Positions 19,336 to 27,183 of a stretch of 34,729 nucleotides of DNA are shown here, piece by piece (the stretch's first letter is position 1; every line of letters begins with the position of its first letter). Under the pieces are notes generated by a model, which saw nothing but the letters and a program-made list of their open reading frames with translations, had not been told where the DNA came from and made no database searches. Source of the stretch: Oceanithermus desulfurans (GTDB taxonomy: Bacteria > Deinococcota > Deinococci > Deinococcales > Marinithermaceae). The stretch spans positions 1 through 34,729 of the forward strand of contig NZ_JACHEZ010000012.1 of the NCBI RefSeq assembly GCF_014201675.1, written 5' to 3'. A program made the position numbers and the translations under genes.

Positions 19336-19412
19336 CGGTCGCGAACACGGCCCGCAGCGCATTCGGACGGGGTGCGGACGACCGCCCGCCCGGTCCTTGC
19401 GCGCAGCTACAG

Positions 19413-19456
19413 CAAGATCCCCGATCCCGGCGCTTTGCGCCTCGTCGGGGATGACG
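19413..19456 (-). repeat. Dispersed palindromic repeat (copy R2)
   Basis: Read on the minus strand it begins CGTCATCCCCGACG and ends CGGGGATCTTG, nearly identical to R1 at 76-119, differing mainly in the central CGAGGCGCAAAGCGCCGG part. Confidence 0.75.
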
Positions 19457-19461
19457 ACATG

Positions 19462-19496
19462 AGGGTGTGGGGTGTAGGGGGTGGGGTGTAGGGGGC
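19462..19496 (+). repeat. G-run-rich tandem tract
   Basis: Two copies of GGGGTGTAGGGGG-like units joined by GTGG give five runs of three to five guanines within 35 nt. It could fold as a G-quadruplex. No adjacent promoter or gene is seen. Confidence 0.5.
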
Positions 19497-19639
19497 GAGG
19501 GAAACGAAGAGGACGCGAAGCATGGTTCTTCGCGACTTAGGGATGGCGAAGAAAACAACCGGCGGCTTCGCTCGCTACCCGCTGCGCCCTATTCCTTCTC
19601 TTTCGAGCTCTCCACCACGCGCTACGTACCGCAGTCATC

Positions 19640-19687
19640 CGTCATTCCGGACGAGCGGGCCGTCTGGCCCGCGAGAGCCGGAATCTT
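19640..19687 (+). repeat. Dispersed palindromic repeat (copy R3, diverged)
   Basis: It begins CGTCATTCCGGACG and ends GCCGGAATCTT, with a perfect inner hairpin GCGGGCC-GTCT-GGCCCGC. The framework is that of R1/R2/R4 with compensating changes in both outer arms (TTCCGG with CCGGAA instead of CCCCGA with TCGGGG). Confidence 0.65.
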
Positions 19688-19766
19688 AACGTGGACGAGG
19701 AGCCGGTTGCTCGAAATAAGGATGGTGACGACGGCGCGTTGGTTCGTTTGGTCTGCGCTACCGCTG

Positions 19767-19810
19767 CAAGATCCCCGATCCAGGCGCTCCGCGCTGCGTC
19801 GGGGATGACG
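19767..19810 (-). repeat. Dispersed palindromic repeat (copy R4)
   Basis: On the minus strand it begins CGTCATCCCCGACGC and ends TCGGGGATCTTG, with a variable centre CAGCGCGGAGCGCCTG. It is inverted relative to R3. Confidence 0.75.
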
Positions 19811-19850
19811 GAGAACGGCGGTACGTAGTGCGTGGTGAACAGGTTTCAGG

Positions 19851-19898
19851 ATGTGGGATGTGGGAAATGAGAAGTGGGAAAATGAGAAGTGGGATGTG
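19851..19898 (+). repeat. Short tandem repeat tract
   Basis: Units GGGATGT, then GGGAAATGAGAAGT (19862-19875) and GGGAAAATGAGAAGT (19876-19890), then GGGATGTG. It is purine-rich on the plus strand and unlike the surrounding GC-rich DNA. Confidence 0.6.
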
Positions 19899-19900
19899 TA

Positions 19901-20288
19901 GGCCACGAGCCACAGGCTACAAGCCACCCACCGTCTTTCCCGGTTCCCCGGGCGAGGCCGGCCCTGCCGGCCAAGACCCGGGGGCCCATGCAGCGGGTGG
20001 CGCCGAAGGTAGGATTACCGTCGACAGGCCAACCACAGGTCACGAGCTACAAACTACAGGCCACGGGCATACTCGCTGACTTCCCCTCCGGGGGAGGTAG
20101 CCGGAGGCCGGAGGGGGGGTTGTTGGATGGGATGTGGGGTGTAGGAGGTAGGTGTGCCGCGGATCAGCGCCGGACGTCTGGCTCATGTAACGCCCCGACC
20201 CCCACCCCGGCCCTCCCCCGAGGGGAGGGCCCTTCTTGGTTGTTGCAGGCCGTGAACCCTAGGCTGTGGGCCACAGGCTACGGGCTGC
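19901..20288 (+). repeat. Scattered CTACAGGCCACGGGC-like units
   Basis: Degenerate runs of alternating (C)YACRRGCYAC units occur at 19901-19929, 20026-20067 and 20262-20288 (for example CACGAGCCACAGGCTACAAG and GGCCACAGGCTACGGGCTGC). No coding periodicity or hairpin explains them. Confidence 0.5.
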
Positions 20289-20486
20289 TTTCCAAACCCC
20301 CATCCCCCGGTCCTTCCCGGGTGGAGAAAAGCGTGCCGCTGCCGGTGAGGCGGCCCTTCGTCCCCGTCCGCTTGCGGGAAGGGAGAAAACCGCCCGCCCG
20401 GCCGCGAGCGCCGGGTTGCCGGTCCATGCGTGGACCCGGCGCCGCGTCTCCGGGGTGACGCCCCCGTGGCCCTGGTCCGTGAGCGC

Positions 20487-20512
20487 AAAACCCCCGGCCG
20501 CGCGGCCGGGGG
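20487..20512 (-). terminator. Intrinsic terminator of the E2-like gene
   Basis: On the minus strand a 10-bp stem CCCCCGGCCG / CGGCCGGGGG (20512-20503 with 20500-20491) is followed by TTTT (20490-20487), 21 nt after the stop codon. Confidence 0.8.
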
Positions 20513-20533
20513 CGGGGAGTCCGCGGGGGACGG

Positions 20534-22003
20534 TCAGGCCAGCAGGATGGGGCGTTCCAGGTAGAAGGCCACGCGCTCGAGAAAGCGGGTGCGGTCGGTG
20601 GGTAGCTCGCCGCTGATCGAGAGCAGCCCCAGGCCTTCGGGCAGGCCGGCACGGCCCAGGGTGAGGAGCACCTGGCCGGGGAGGATCACCTCGGCGTAGG
20701 GGGTTTCGCTCAGGTCCAGGACGACCAGCCCCTCGCCCCCTTCTTCGGCGGCGAGCAGCTGGTCGAAGAGGTCGCGCAGGCCCAGCGCCGGCTGCACGGC
20801 CAGGGTCCGTGCGGCTTCGCCCTCGAAGCGGCCCAGCACCGGGCGCATGGGCACCTCCAGCTCCGCCAGCGCGCGGTCGGCGGCCCGGAAGAGCAGCAGC
20901 TCCAGCGGCACCTCGCGCCGCCAGGCGGCCGAAAGGTCGGCGCGCGCGCGTTCGGCGGCGGCCAGGTCGACGGCGCGGCGGAACGCCGGCGGGAAGACGA
21001 CGGCCGGCTCGGGGGCCGCTTCCTCCTCCACGTCTGCGGCGAAGGCCGCCTCGCCCGCGGCCGGTTCGGTCGGGGGGAGCGGTGCGGCGGGGGCTTCGGG
21101 CGCGGCCGGCTCGGTCGTGGCTTCGGGCTCGGCTGACTCCGGTTCGGCTGCCACCGGTTCGGGGGCCTGCGGCTCCGGCTCGGCCACCTCCGGCTCCGGC
21201 GTTTCGGCGAAAGCCTCCTCGGGCTCCAGCGGCCACGCGGCCTCGGCCGTTTCCTCCTCCAGGGGCTCGGCCTCGGCGAAGGCCCCGGCGCTCTCCGCTT
21301 CTTCCGTAGCGGCGGCCGTCTCCTCGGGGGCGGGTTCGGCAAACTCGACGCCCTCGAAGGCCTCGGGTTCGGCGGGTTCTTCTTCCACCGCGGCGGCCTC
21401 TTCTGCGGCGGCGGGTTCGGGCTCGGGGGCCTCCCACTCGAAGGCGGGTTCCTCAGCGGCCTCGACCGGCTCCTCCCACCCCGGAGCTTCCGCGGGGGGC
21501 GCGGCCTCCTCGGGTTCGGGTTCGAGCCAGGGCGAGGCTTCCTCGGGCTCGGGCTCGACCACGGTCCAGCCCTCATCGTCCAGGCCGGAGGCGGGTGCGG
21601 CCTCGGGCCCGGGCGCGGGGGCGGGTACGGCCTCCGCGACCTCCTCCTCGAAGTCGACCTCGAAGAAGGTCTCCTCTTCGACGAAGACCTCTTCCGCGGT
21701 CGGCGCCGCTTCGACCGGCGCCGGGGGTTCGATGGGGGTTTCAGGGACGAGGTCGCCGATGTCCACGCCCTCGCGCGCCAGCACCTCCTGGACCTGGCTG
21801 ATGTCGGGAACGGCCTCCGGAGGAGCCGCGTCGCTCGGTTCGGGGGGGAGCTCCACTTCGCCGGCCATCACCTTGGCGAGGAAGGCCAGAATGTCGCGCT
21901 CCACAATGGTCCCGTCGGGGCCCGTGCCCTCGAGGTTGTGCCAGTCGATGCCGTTTTCTTCGGCGAGCCGCCTGGCCAGGGGTGTAATCTTCGGTTCCGT
22001 CAT
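20534..22003 (-). CDS. E3-binding-domain protein with a degenerate E2-like C-terminus
   Basis: A 489-aa protein in three parts. Residues 5-44 (ITPLARRLAEENGIDWHNLEGTGPDGTIVERDIL in outline) form a peripheral-subunit-binding domain as in the E2 subunits of 2-oxoacid dehydrogenases. Residues about 50-335 are a low-complexity linker rich in Glu, Ala and Pro. Residues 340-489 resemble the tail of the E2 acyltransferase fold: ILPGQVLLTLGRAG stands where E2 has NPPQ.AILAVG, and SISGELPTDRT then FLERVAFYLERPILLA where E2 has DHRVVDGA then FL..L...LE.P..LL. The catalytic His and Asp are absent and there is no lipoyl domain, so it is not an acyltransferase; a scaffold or regulator role is inferred. 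The ATG at 22003 follows GGGAGAT. Confidence 0.8.
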   Translation of the reverse strand: MTEPKITPLARRLAEENGIDWHNLEGTGPDGTIVERDILAFLAKVMAGEVELPPEPSDAAPPEAVPDISQVQEVLAREGVDIGDLVPETPIEPPAPVEAAPTAEEVFVEEETFFEVDFEEEVAEAVPAPAPGPEAAPASGLDDEGWTVVEPEPEEASPWLEPEPEEAAPPAEAPGWEEPVEAAEEPAFEWEAPEPEPAAAEEAAAVEEEPAEPEAFEGVEFAEPAPEETAAATEEAESAGAFAEAEPLEEETAEAAWPLEPEEAFAETPEPEVAEPEPQAPEPVAAEPESAEPEATTEPAAPEAPAAPLPPTEPAAGEAAFAADVEEEAAPEPAVVFPPAFRRAVDLAAAERARADLSAAWRREVPLELLLFRAADRALAELEVPMRPVLGRFEGEAARTLAVQPALGLRDLFDQLLAAEEGGEGLVVLDLSETPYAEVILPGQVLLTLGRAGLPEGLGLLSISGELPTDRTRFLERVAFYLERPILLA

Positions 22004-22027
22004 CTCGGATCTCCCTATGTTCCCCCT

Positions 22028-22033
22028 ATCATA
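22028..22033 (-). promoter_or_regulatory. -10 box TATGAT of the E2-like gene
   Basis: TATGAT on the minus strand, followed by AGGGGG, predicts a start near 22021 and a short leader with a GGGAGAT ribosome binding site before the ATG at 22003. Confidence 0.5.
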
Positions 22034-22065
22034 GCCCAGTTCTAGCCGCGCGCGCCTGCAGCACG

Positions 22066-22071
22066 TACCCT
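22066..22071 (+). promoter_or_regulatory. -10 box TACCCT of the M29 aminopeptidase gene
   Basis: TACCCT is followed by GGGGT and the ATG at 22077, a leaderless arrangement of the TAnnnTGGGG type seen at hpt and mqnD. Confidence 0.6.
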
Positions 22072-22076
22072 GGGGT

Positions 22077-23162
22077 ATGGAACGCGAACTGGCCCGCCTG
22101 ATCCTGGACTACAGCCGGCCGGTCGAGGCCGGCGAGACGCTGCTGGTCCAGGCCGAGATGGAAGCCTGGCCCCTGCTGCGGGAGCTGCACCGCGAGGCCC
22201 TCGTGCGCGGCGCCTACCCGCTGCTACGGATGGCCTACCCCGGGGAGGATGCGGAGTTTCTCGAGCGCGCCGGAGCGTGGCTGGAACGGGTGCCCGAGGT
22301 GGAGCGGGCGCTCGTGGCCGCCAGCGACGCCTTCGTGCGCGTCCTCGCCCCCTCCGATCCCTTCGCCGCCTCCGGCATCGACGGCGAGCGGTTGGCGCGC
22401 CACCGCAGGGCCTGGGGCGTGCTGCGGCCCCCGCACGGGCGCCGTACGCTCACGCTCTGGCCCACGGCCGGGCTGGCGGCCATGGCCGGGATGAGCCAGC
22501 CGGCCTACCGCCGCCTCGTTCGCAGCGCCTTCTTCCTCGACCGCCCCGATCCCGCGGCCGCCTGGCGGGCGCTCTCGAAGGCGCAGGCCCGCCTGATCCG
22601 GCGGCTCGAGGGCGTGCGCGAACTGCGGATCCAGGCCGCGGGCACCGACCTGCGGATGCGGGTGGAGGGGCGCCGCTGGGTCAACTCCGACGGGCGCAGC
22701 AACTTTCCCAGCGGCGAGGTTTACACCGCGCCGCTCGAGGACAGCGTGAATGGGGAGGTGCGCTTCGACCTTCCCATCCTCGCCGGCGGCCGCTGGGTGC
22801 GCGGCGTGCGCCTGGTCTTCGAGGCGGGCCGGGTCGTCGAGGCCTCGGCCGAAGAGGGGGACGCCTACCTCCAGGCCCTGCTCGCCACCGACGCCGGCGC
22901 GCGTGGCGTGGGCGAGCTGGGCATCGGCACGAACTTCGGCCTGGAGCGGGGCACCGGGCTGGTGCTGCTGGACGAGAAGATTGGGGGTACGGTGCACCTG
23001 GCGTTGGGCCAGGCCTACGCCGCGACCGGAGGAACCAACCGCTCGGCCGTCCATCGGGACCTGATCGTCGACCTGCGCCGCGGCGGGGTGCTGACCGCGG
23101 ACGGGGAGGTCGTCCAGGAGAACGGCCGGTTCAACGAAGACTGGTTCGTTTGGCCGGGGTGA
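22077..23162 (+). CDS. M29-family aminopeptidase (aminopeptidase T/S type)
   Basis: A 361-aa metallo-aminopeptidase that removes N-terminal residues from peptides in the cytoplasm. The family motifs are intact: [56 protein letters not shown] and [14 protein letters not shown]. These carry the Glu, His and Asp ligands for the two metal ions. The length is shorter than Thermus aminopeptidase T (about 410 aa), mainly in the N-terminal half. The 3' end overlaps the convergent NlpC/P60 gene by 32 bp. Substrate preference cannot be read. Confidence 0.9.
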   Translation: MERELARLILDYSRPVEAGETLLVQAEMEAWPLLRELHREALVRGAYPLLRMAYPGEDAEFLERAGAWLERVPEVERALVAASDAFVRVLAPSDPFAASGIDGERLARHRRAWGVLRPPHGRRTLTLWPTAGLAAMAGMSQPAYRRLVRSAFFLDRPDPAAAWRALSKAQARLIRRLEGVRELRIQAAGTDLRMRVEGRRWVNSDGRSNFPSGEVYTAPLEDSVNGEVRFDLPILAGGRWVRGVRLVFEAGRVVEASAEEGDAYLQALLATDAGARGVGELGIGTNFGLERGTGLVLLDEKIGGTVHLALGQAYAATGGTNRSAVHRDLIVDLRRGGVLTADGEVVQENGRFNEDWFVWPG

Positions 23163-23892
23163 CGCGCCGCGCGCCCAGGTAGACCTTGCGGTACCAGGGG
23201 GCGCTGAACCGCTCGATCATCACCCGGTTCTTGACGCTGTTGGCGTGGATGAAGCGGTCGTTCCCCAGGTAGATGCCCACGTGGTCCACGCCGCGGCCGC
23301 CGAAGCTGAAGAAGACGAGGTCGCCGGGCTGGAGGTCGCGGACGGGCTCGAGCCGGGCCCAGAGGTCGCGCGTGGAGCGGGGCAGGGCGACGCCCAGCTC
23401 GCCGTAGACGCGGCCCACGTAGCCCGAGCAGTCGAAGGCGTCGGGTCCGGTGGCCCCCCAGCGGTAGGAGGCGCCCAGGTAGGCCGAGGCGATGCGCTCG
23501 AGCCGCGAGGTGTCGACCGCGGGGGCCGGCGCGGGCTGCGGGGGGGCGGGGGCCGCGGCCGCGGGCGCGGGGGGAACCCAGAGCTCCTGCCCCACGGCCA
23601 ACGCGTCGCTCTGCAGGCCGTTGAGGCGTTTCAGGGTGGCCACGTCGGTGCCGTAGCGCCGGGCGATGCGCCACAGCGTCTCGCCCTTCGCCACCCTGTG
23701 GCGTTCGGGCAGGCGCAGCTCGGTCCCGGCCTTCAGGCCGCCCGCCGCCTCGGGGTTGAGCAGCAGCAGCACGGTGAGGTCGACGTCGTGGCTCACGGCG
23801 ATGCGCCATAGGGTGTCACCGGGCTGGACCCGGTAGCTTCCGGCCAGCGCGCCGCCCAGAACGAGCAAGACCCCCAAGGCGAACGTTTTCAC
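23131..23892 (-). CDS. LysM-LysM-NlpC/P60 cell-wall endopeptidase
   Basis: A 253-aa exported protein. After a signal peptide (residues 1-18) come two LysM domains that bind peptidoglycan glycan ([20 protein letters not shown] and [20 protein letters not shown]), a Pro/Ala linker, and an NlpC/P60 domain. In that domain the catalytic Cys is in [15 protein letters not shown] and the His in [18 protein letters not shown]. It should cut peptide cross-links of peptidoglycan. The GTG start at 23892 is preceded by CTAAGG and by a TATACT box (23903-23908), so it has its own promoter although it follows the antiporter by only 23 bp. Confidence 0.92.
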   Translation of the reverse strand: MKTFALGVLLVLGGALAGSYRVQPGDTLWRIAVSHDVDLTVLLLLNPEAAGGLKAGTELRLPERHRVAKGETLWRIARRYGTDVATLKRLNGLQSDALAVGQELWVPPAPAAAAPAPPQPAPAPAVDTSRLERIASAYLGASYRWGATGPDAFDCSGYVGRVYGELGVALPRSTRDLWARLEPVRDLQPGDLVFFSFGGRGVDHVGIYLGNDRFIHANSVKNRVMIERFSAPWYRKVYLGARRVTPAKRTSLR

Positions 23893-23902
23893 CTTAGGGG
23901 TC

Positions 23903-23908
23903 AGTATA
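23903..23908 (-). promoter_or_regulatory. -10 box TATACT of the NlpC/P60 gene
   Basis: TATACT on the minus strand ends 10 nt before the GTG start, in the gap between the antiporter stop and the NlpC/P60 gene. It allows separate expression within the cluster. Confidence 0.5.
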
Positions 23909-23915
23909 GCGCGAT

Positions 23916-25154
23916 TCAGGCGGCTTCTTCGGTCAGGGGCACCTCGGGGTCGGCCCAGGCGATGAGCGGGCGCAGCGAGAGCGGCGCGATGATCGTGGTG
24001 ACCACGACCATGAAGATCACGATCGCGAACTCCTTTTCGTCGACCGCCCCGGCCGAGAGCCCGATCGAGGCCACGATCAGCCCCACCTCGCCGCGCGGCA
24101 CCATGCCCACGCCCACCACCAGCGCCTGCCGGAGGCCCTGGGAGAGGGCGCCGAACATGGAGACCAACTTGCCGGCGATCGCGATCAGGCTGATGACCAC
24201 ACCGGCGATCAGCACCTCGCGGCTGGTCAGCGCCGCCAGGTCGAGCTGCACCCCCATGTAGGCGAAGAAGATGGGCGCCAGGAACGACTCGATGGCGTGG
24301 ATCGGCGGCTCCAGCTCGTGTTCCTCGCGCAGCTCCGCCATCACCATGCCCGCCATGAAGGCCCCCACGATGGGCGCCAGCCCGATGAACGAGGCCAGCG
24401 TGGCCATGCCCATGCCGAAGGCGATGGCCACCCCCAGGGGCGACTGGAAGGGCAGGCGCTCGAGCGGGATGCGGCGGACGAAGGGCACCAGGGCCATGGC
24501 CGCGCCCACGAAGGCGAAGGAGATGAGCACCAGGCGCACGATGCCGGCGGTCTCGACCGCGCCGGTGGTGGCGATGCCCGAGACGATGGCCAGCACGATC
24601 AGCCCCTCGATGTCGTCGATCACCGCCGCGCCCAGGATGATGCGGCTGTAGGGGCGCGAGAGCACCTCGAGCTCCTGCATCACCCGCGCGGTGATGCCCA
24701 CGCTGGTGGCCACCAAAGCGGCCCCCAGAAAGAGCGAGGCCACCTGGTTGAAGCCGATGTAGAGGCCGAAGTAGTAGCCGCCGAAGAAGGGCAGGATCGC
24801 CCCCACCACCGCGACGATGAAGGCCTCCTTGCCCACCTTGAGGATGTCGTGCATCCGCGTTTCCAGGCCGACCATGAAGAGCAGGAAGATGGCCCCCAGC
24901 TCGGCGATGAACTCGAGCAGGCTGCCCTCGACGACCCAGCCCAGCAGCGCCGGCCCCACGATCACGCCGGCCAGCAGCTCGCCGATGACCACCGGCTGCT
25001 TGATCTTCTGGAAGATCCAGCCCACCACCTGGGTGGCCAGGACCAGGATGAAGATCTCGAAGAGGTGCGAGGAGAGCGCTTTTTCTGCCGCCTCGGCCTG
25101 GGCAATTCCGCCCTCGGTCACCTGCCCGACGAGGGGTACGAAGAACGGGTTCAT
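23916..25154 (-). CDS. Cation:proton antiporter (CPA2/Kef-like)
   Basis: A 412-aa integral membrane protein with about 12 hydrophobic helices, of the monovalent-cation:proton antiporter-2 family. [30 protein letters not shown] is typical of the second helix pair and [15 protein letters not shown] carries the paired aspartates of the ion-binding unwound helix. There is no C-terminal TrkA-N (RCK) domain, unlike KefB/KefC. The CBS-domain gene 3 bp upstream may supply the nucleotide-sensing function in trans. The ATG at 25154 follows GGGAGAAAG. Substrate (Na+ or K+) is not deducible. Confidence 0.9.
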   Translation of the reverse strand: MNPFFVPLVGQVTEGGIAQAEAAEKALSSHLFEIFILVLATQVVGWIFQKIKQPVVIGELLAGVIVGPALLGWVVEGSLLEFIAELGAIFLLFMVGLETRMHDILKVGKEAFIVAVVGAILPFFGGYYFGLYIGFNQVASLFLGAALVATSVGITARVMQELEVLSRPYSRIILGAAVIDDIEGLIVLAIVSGIATTGAVETAGIVRLVLISFAFVGAAMALVPFVRRIPLERLPFQSPLGVAIAFGMGMATLASFIGLAPIVGAFMAGMVMAELREEHELEPPIHAIESFLAPIFFAYMGVQLDLAALTSREVLIAGVVISLIAIAGKLVSMFGALSQGLRQALVVGVGMVPRGEVGLIVASIGLSAGAVDEKEFAIVIFMVVVTTIIAPLSLRPLIAWADPEVPLTEEAA

Positions 25155-25157
25155 CGT

Positions 25158-25613
25158 CTACTTTCTCCCCATCAGCAGCATGAGCAGGTCGCCGCGGGTG
25201 ATGATGCCGACGAGGCGCCCCTCTTCGTCGACGACGGGCATGCGGCGGTAGAGGTTTTCGATCAGCTTGTCGAGCACGACGCGCAGCGGGTCGCCGGGCT
25301 TCAGCACCGGCACCTCGGTGCGCATCACCTCCTCGACGCGTTTTTCCTGGTAGATCTGCACGAAGTCGTGGATCGAGTGCTCGTCCACCCACTTGTCGAA
25401 GAGCTGCAGCGCGATCACGTCCGGGGCGCCCGGAATGTTCTCCGGTTTGGGTAGCAGGTCGTCCATCTCCAGGACGCCCAGGTACGTGCCCGCTTCGTCC
25501 ACCACCGGGAGCCCCCCGTAGTGGTGGGCCGACATCCGCTCGGCCGCCACCCAGAGGGTCTCGCCCTTCGTGGCGGTGAGGGGGTTTGCGGTCATAATGT
25601 CCACGGCTTTCAT
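25158..25613 (-). CDS. CBS-domain pair protein
   Basis: A 151-aa soluble protein made of two CBS domains: [20 protein letters not shown] ... [20 protein letters not shown], and [19 protein letters not shown] ... [23 protein letters not shown] pairs bind adenosine nucleotides and regulate partners. Its stop is 3 bp before the antiporter ATG, so a regulatory partnership with that transporter is the natural inference. The ATG at 25613 follows GAAGGGG and a TATAGT box at 25623-25628. Confidence 0.9.
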   Translation of the reverse strand: MKAVDIMTANPLTATKGETLWVAAERMSAHHYGGLPVVDEAGTYLGVLEMDDLLPKPENIPGAPDVIALQLFDKWVDEHSIHDFVQIYQEKRVEEVMRTEVPVLKPGDPLRVVLDKLIENLYRRMPVVDEEGRLVGIITRGDLLMLLMGRK

Positions 25614-25622
25614 AGCCCCTTC

Positions 25623-25628
25623 ACTATA
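25623..25628 (-). promoter_or_regulatory. -10 box TATAGT of the CBS-antiporter operon
   Basis: TATAGT on the minus strand is followed by 9 nt (GAAGGGGCT) and the ATG at 25613. It is divergent from the cfa promoter 20 bp away. Confidence 0.55.
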
Positions 25629-25647
25629 ACGTTTGCCCTCGGGCGCG

Positions 25648-25677
25648 TTGGCCCCGGGACGGGCGGTGGAGTAGAAT
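25648..25677 (+). promoter_or_regulatory. Promoter of the cfa gene
   Basis: TTGGCC (25648-25653), an 18-bp spacer and TAGAAT (25672-25677), with transcript start expected near 25684, before the GGGGAGGAGG ribosome binding site (25705-25714). Confidence 0.55.
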
Positions 25678-25716
25678 GAGGTGTTCAGCAGAGCGTCGTG
25701 CAGAGGGGAGGAGGCC

Positions 25717-27006
25717 ATGGCCGAAACCGTACCCCGCAGCGACCGGCTGCAAGAGGCGGCCCGCAGGCTCGTCGAACGTCTGTTCGAGGGCGAACGGCCC
25801 TTCGGCGTGAAGTTCTGGGACGGGACGTACCTGCCGCCGAGCCGGGGCGCGAGCGCGCGCGCCGACGTTGTGCTGCGGCGCCCCGAGGTGCTGGCGCGGC
25901 TGCTCGACCCGCCGCTGGATCTGGCGTTGGGGGAGGCCTACCTCGAGGGTTCCCTTGACGTCGAGGGCGACCTGGAAGCGTTGCTGGAGGCGCTCGAGCG
26001 GCACGCTGCGCGCTTGAGCCCGCGCCACTGGATCGGCCTCCTGCGCGAGGTGCGGGGGCTGCGCGCGGGGCTGCGCGATCTGGGGCTGGCCGCGCGCCTG
26101 CGCGGGCGCACCCACTCCAAGCCGCGCGACCGGGCGGCGATCCGGCACCACTACGACGTGTCCAACGCCTTCTACCGCCTCTGGCTGGACCGCCGCATGG
26201 TCTACTCCTGCGCCTACTTCCCCGAGGGCGACGAGGACCTGGACGCCGCGCAGGAGAAGAAGCTCGAGCACATCGCGCGAAAGTTGCGGCTGGCCCCGGG
26301 CGAGCGCCTGCTCGACATCGGCGCCGGCTGGGGCGGGCTCGTCCTCTTCGCCGCCGAGCGCTACGGCGTGCAGGCGGTCGGGGTCACCGTGGCCGAGCAG
26401 CAGGTGCGCTTCGTCCGCGAGCAGGTCCGCCGGCTGGGGCTGGAGGACCGGGTGGAGGTGCGCCCCGAAGACTACCGCGAGGTGCGCGGCCGCTTCGACA
26501 AGATCGCCTCGGTGGGGATGGCCGAACACGTCGGCCGCGAGAACCTGCCCGAGTACTTCCGCCTCGCCTACGCCAACCTGGAGCCCGGCGGGTTGATGCT
26601 GCACCACGTGATCACCCGCGGCCCGGTGCCCGGCCGTTTTTCGGGCGAGCTGGCCTCGGGCGAGTTCCTGCGCCGCTACGTCTTCCCCGACGGAGAGATC
26701 CTGCCGCTCTGGACGCATCTCCAGGCCGCCGGAGAGGCGGGGTTCGAGGTGCGCGATGTGGAAGACTGGCGCGAGCACTACGCCGCCACCCTGCGCCGCT
26801 GGGTGGCGCGCCTGAACGAGCGCTTCGACGAGGCGGTTCGCGAGGTGGGCGAGCCGCGGGCGCGGCTGTGGCGGCTCTACATGAGCGTATCCGCCTACCA
26901 GTTCGCTGCCGGTCACCTGGCCGTGCACCAGGTGCTGCTGGCCAAGCCCGACGAACGGGGGCGGGTGGAGCTGCCCCGTTCGCGCGCCTGGATCTACACC
27001 CCGTAG
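25717..27006 (+). CDS. cfa: Cyclopropane-fatty-acyl-phospholipid synthase family protein
   Basis: A 429-aa SAM-dependent enzyme that adds a methylene (or related methyl) group to unsaturated acyl chains of membrane phospholipids. The N-terminal region (residues 1-125) contains LGEAYLEGSLDVEGDLEALL as in Cfa. The catalytic domain has RAAIRHHYDVSNAFYRLWLD, MVYSCAYFPEGDEDLDAAQ, the SAM site LLDIGAGWGGLVLFAAERYG, and FDKIASVGMAEHVG, the segment with the family's active-site residues. The ATG at 25717 follows GGGGAGGAGG; an in-frame GTG at 25681 lies upstream of that site. In Thermaceae, with mostly saturated branched lipids, the true substrate may differ. Confidence 0.9.
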   Translation: MAETVPRSDRLQEAARRLVERLFEGERPFGVKFWDGTYLPPSRGASARADVVLRRPEVLARLLDPPLDLALGEAYLEGSLDVEGDLEALLEALERHAARLSPRHWIGLLREVRGLRAGLRDLGLAARLRGRTHSKPRDRAAIRHHYDVSNAFYRLWLDRRMVYSCAYFPEGDEDLDAAQEKKLEHIARKLRLAPGERLLDIGAGWGGLVLFAAERYGVQAVGVTVAEQQVRFVREQVRRLGLEDRVEVRPEDYREVRGRFDKIASVGMAEHVGRENLPEYFRLAYANLEPGGLMLHHVITRGPVPGRFSGELASGEFLRRYVFPDGEILPLWTHLQAAGEAGFEVRDVEDWREHYAATLRRWVARLNERFDEAVREVGEPRARLWRLYMSVSAYQFAAGHLAVHQVLLAKPDERGRVELPRSRAWIYTP

Positions 27007-27022
27007 CTCCCTCCAGGACGCG

Positions 27023-27051
27023 TTGTCAAAGCCCGCGCGATTTGATATAGT
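27023..27051 (+). promoter_or_regulatory. Promoter of tRNA-Asn
   Basis: TTGTCA (27023-27028), a 17-bp spacer and TATAGT (27046-27051) form a good promoter, with the tRNA beginning 22 nt after the -10 box. Confidence 0.75.
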
Positions 27052-27072
27052 AGCCCTTGCCTGGCGCCGCGG

Positions 27073-27148
27073 TCCGCGGTAGCTCAGCTGGTAGAGCGGT
27101 CGGCTGTTAACCGATTGGTCGCAGGTTCGAGTCCTGCCCGCGGAGCCA
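27073..27148 (+). tRNA. tRNA-Asn (anticodon GTT), CCA encoded
   Basis: The acceptor stem TCCGCGG (27073-27079) pairs with CCGCGGA (27138-27144), followed by G and the encoded CCA. The anticodon arm TCGG-CTGTTAA-CCGA has the anticodon GTT, which reads AAC and AAT. The T arm GCAGG-TTCGAGT-CCTGC is standard. Confidence 0.97.
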
Positions 27149-27155
27149 GAAAACG

Positions 27156-27177
27156 CCCGCCCCCGCAAGGGGGCGGG
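27156..27177 (-). terminator. Hairpin terminator between tRNA-Asn and the DUF3147-like gene
   Basis: A perfect 9-bp stem (27156-27164 with 27169-27177) with a GCAA loop on the plus strand. On the minus strand it is followed within two bases by TTTT, so it terminates the DUF3147-like gene; in the plus direction it may stop the tRNA transcript less efficiently (TCTTCG). Confidence 0.75.
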
Positions 27178-27183
27178 TCTTCG

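Larger units (their letters stand above)
19613..19837. repeat. 225-bp element with 20-bp inverted ends
   Basis: CACCACGCGCTACGTACCGC (19613-19632) recurs inverted at 19818-19837 with one mismatch, and the similarity continues inward into R3 and R4. So two longer repeat units lie face to face, or this is a MITE-like element. No flanking target-site duplication is obvious. Confidence 0.6.
19336..20486. repeat. Gene-free repeat island between uvrB and the E2-like gene
   Basis: About 1.15 kb without a credible gene, in a window where most gaps are under 150 bp. It contains three copies (R2-R4) of the dispersed palindrome, a G-run-rich tract, a tandem GGGAAAATGAGAAGT tract, three clusters of CTACAGGCCACGRGC-like units, and GC-rich hairpins such as 20209-20231 (GGCCCTCCCC-CGA-GGGGAGGGCC) and 20354-20383. 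Its base composition is less uniform than that of the coding regions. The short frames inside it lack recognisable domains and start signals. Confidence 0.8.

Noticed and set aside
19889-20458. 189-aa frame in the repeat island
   Set aside because: It crosses several repeat units, has no ribosome binding site or -10 box and no recognisable domain.
19336-20486. CRISPR array in the repeat island
   Set aside because: Repeat units are of different kinds, degenerate and irregularly spaced, with no unique spacers and no cas genes.
20847-22034. 395-aa Ser/Ala/Gly-rich frame opposite the E2-like gene
   Set aside because: The complement of the Glu/Ala/Pro-rich linker codons gives Ser/Ala repeats automatically; no start signal, and the minus frame has a recognisable domain.
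23131-25392. Single 753-aa frame covering the NlpC/P60 gene and part of the antiporter region
   Set aside because: Its first two thirds are the antiporter gene read in the wrong frame; the true NlpC/P60 gene starts with GTG at 23892 and has its own signal peptide.
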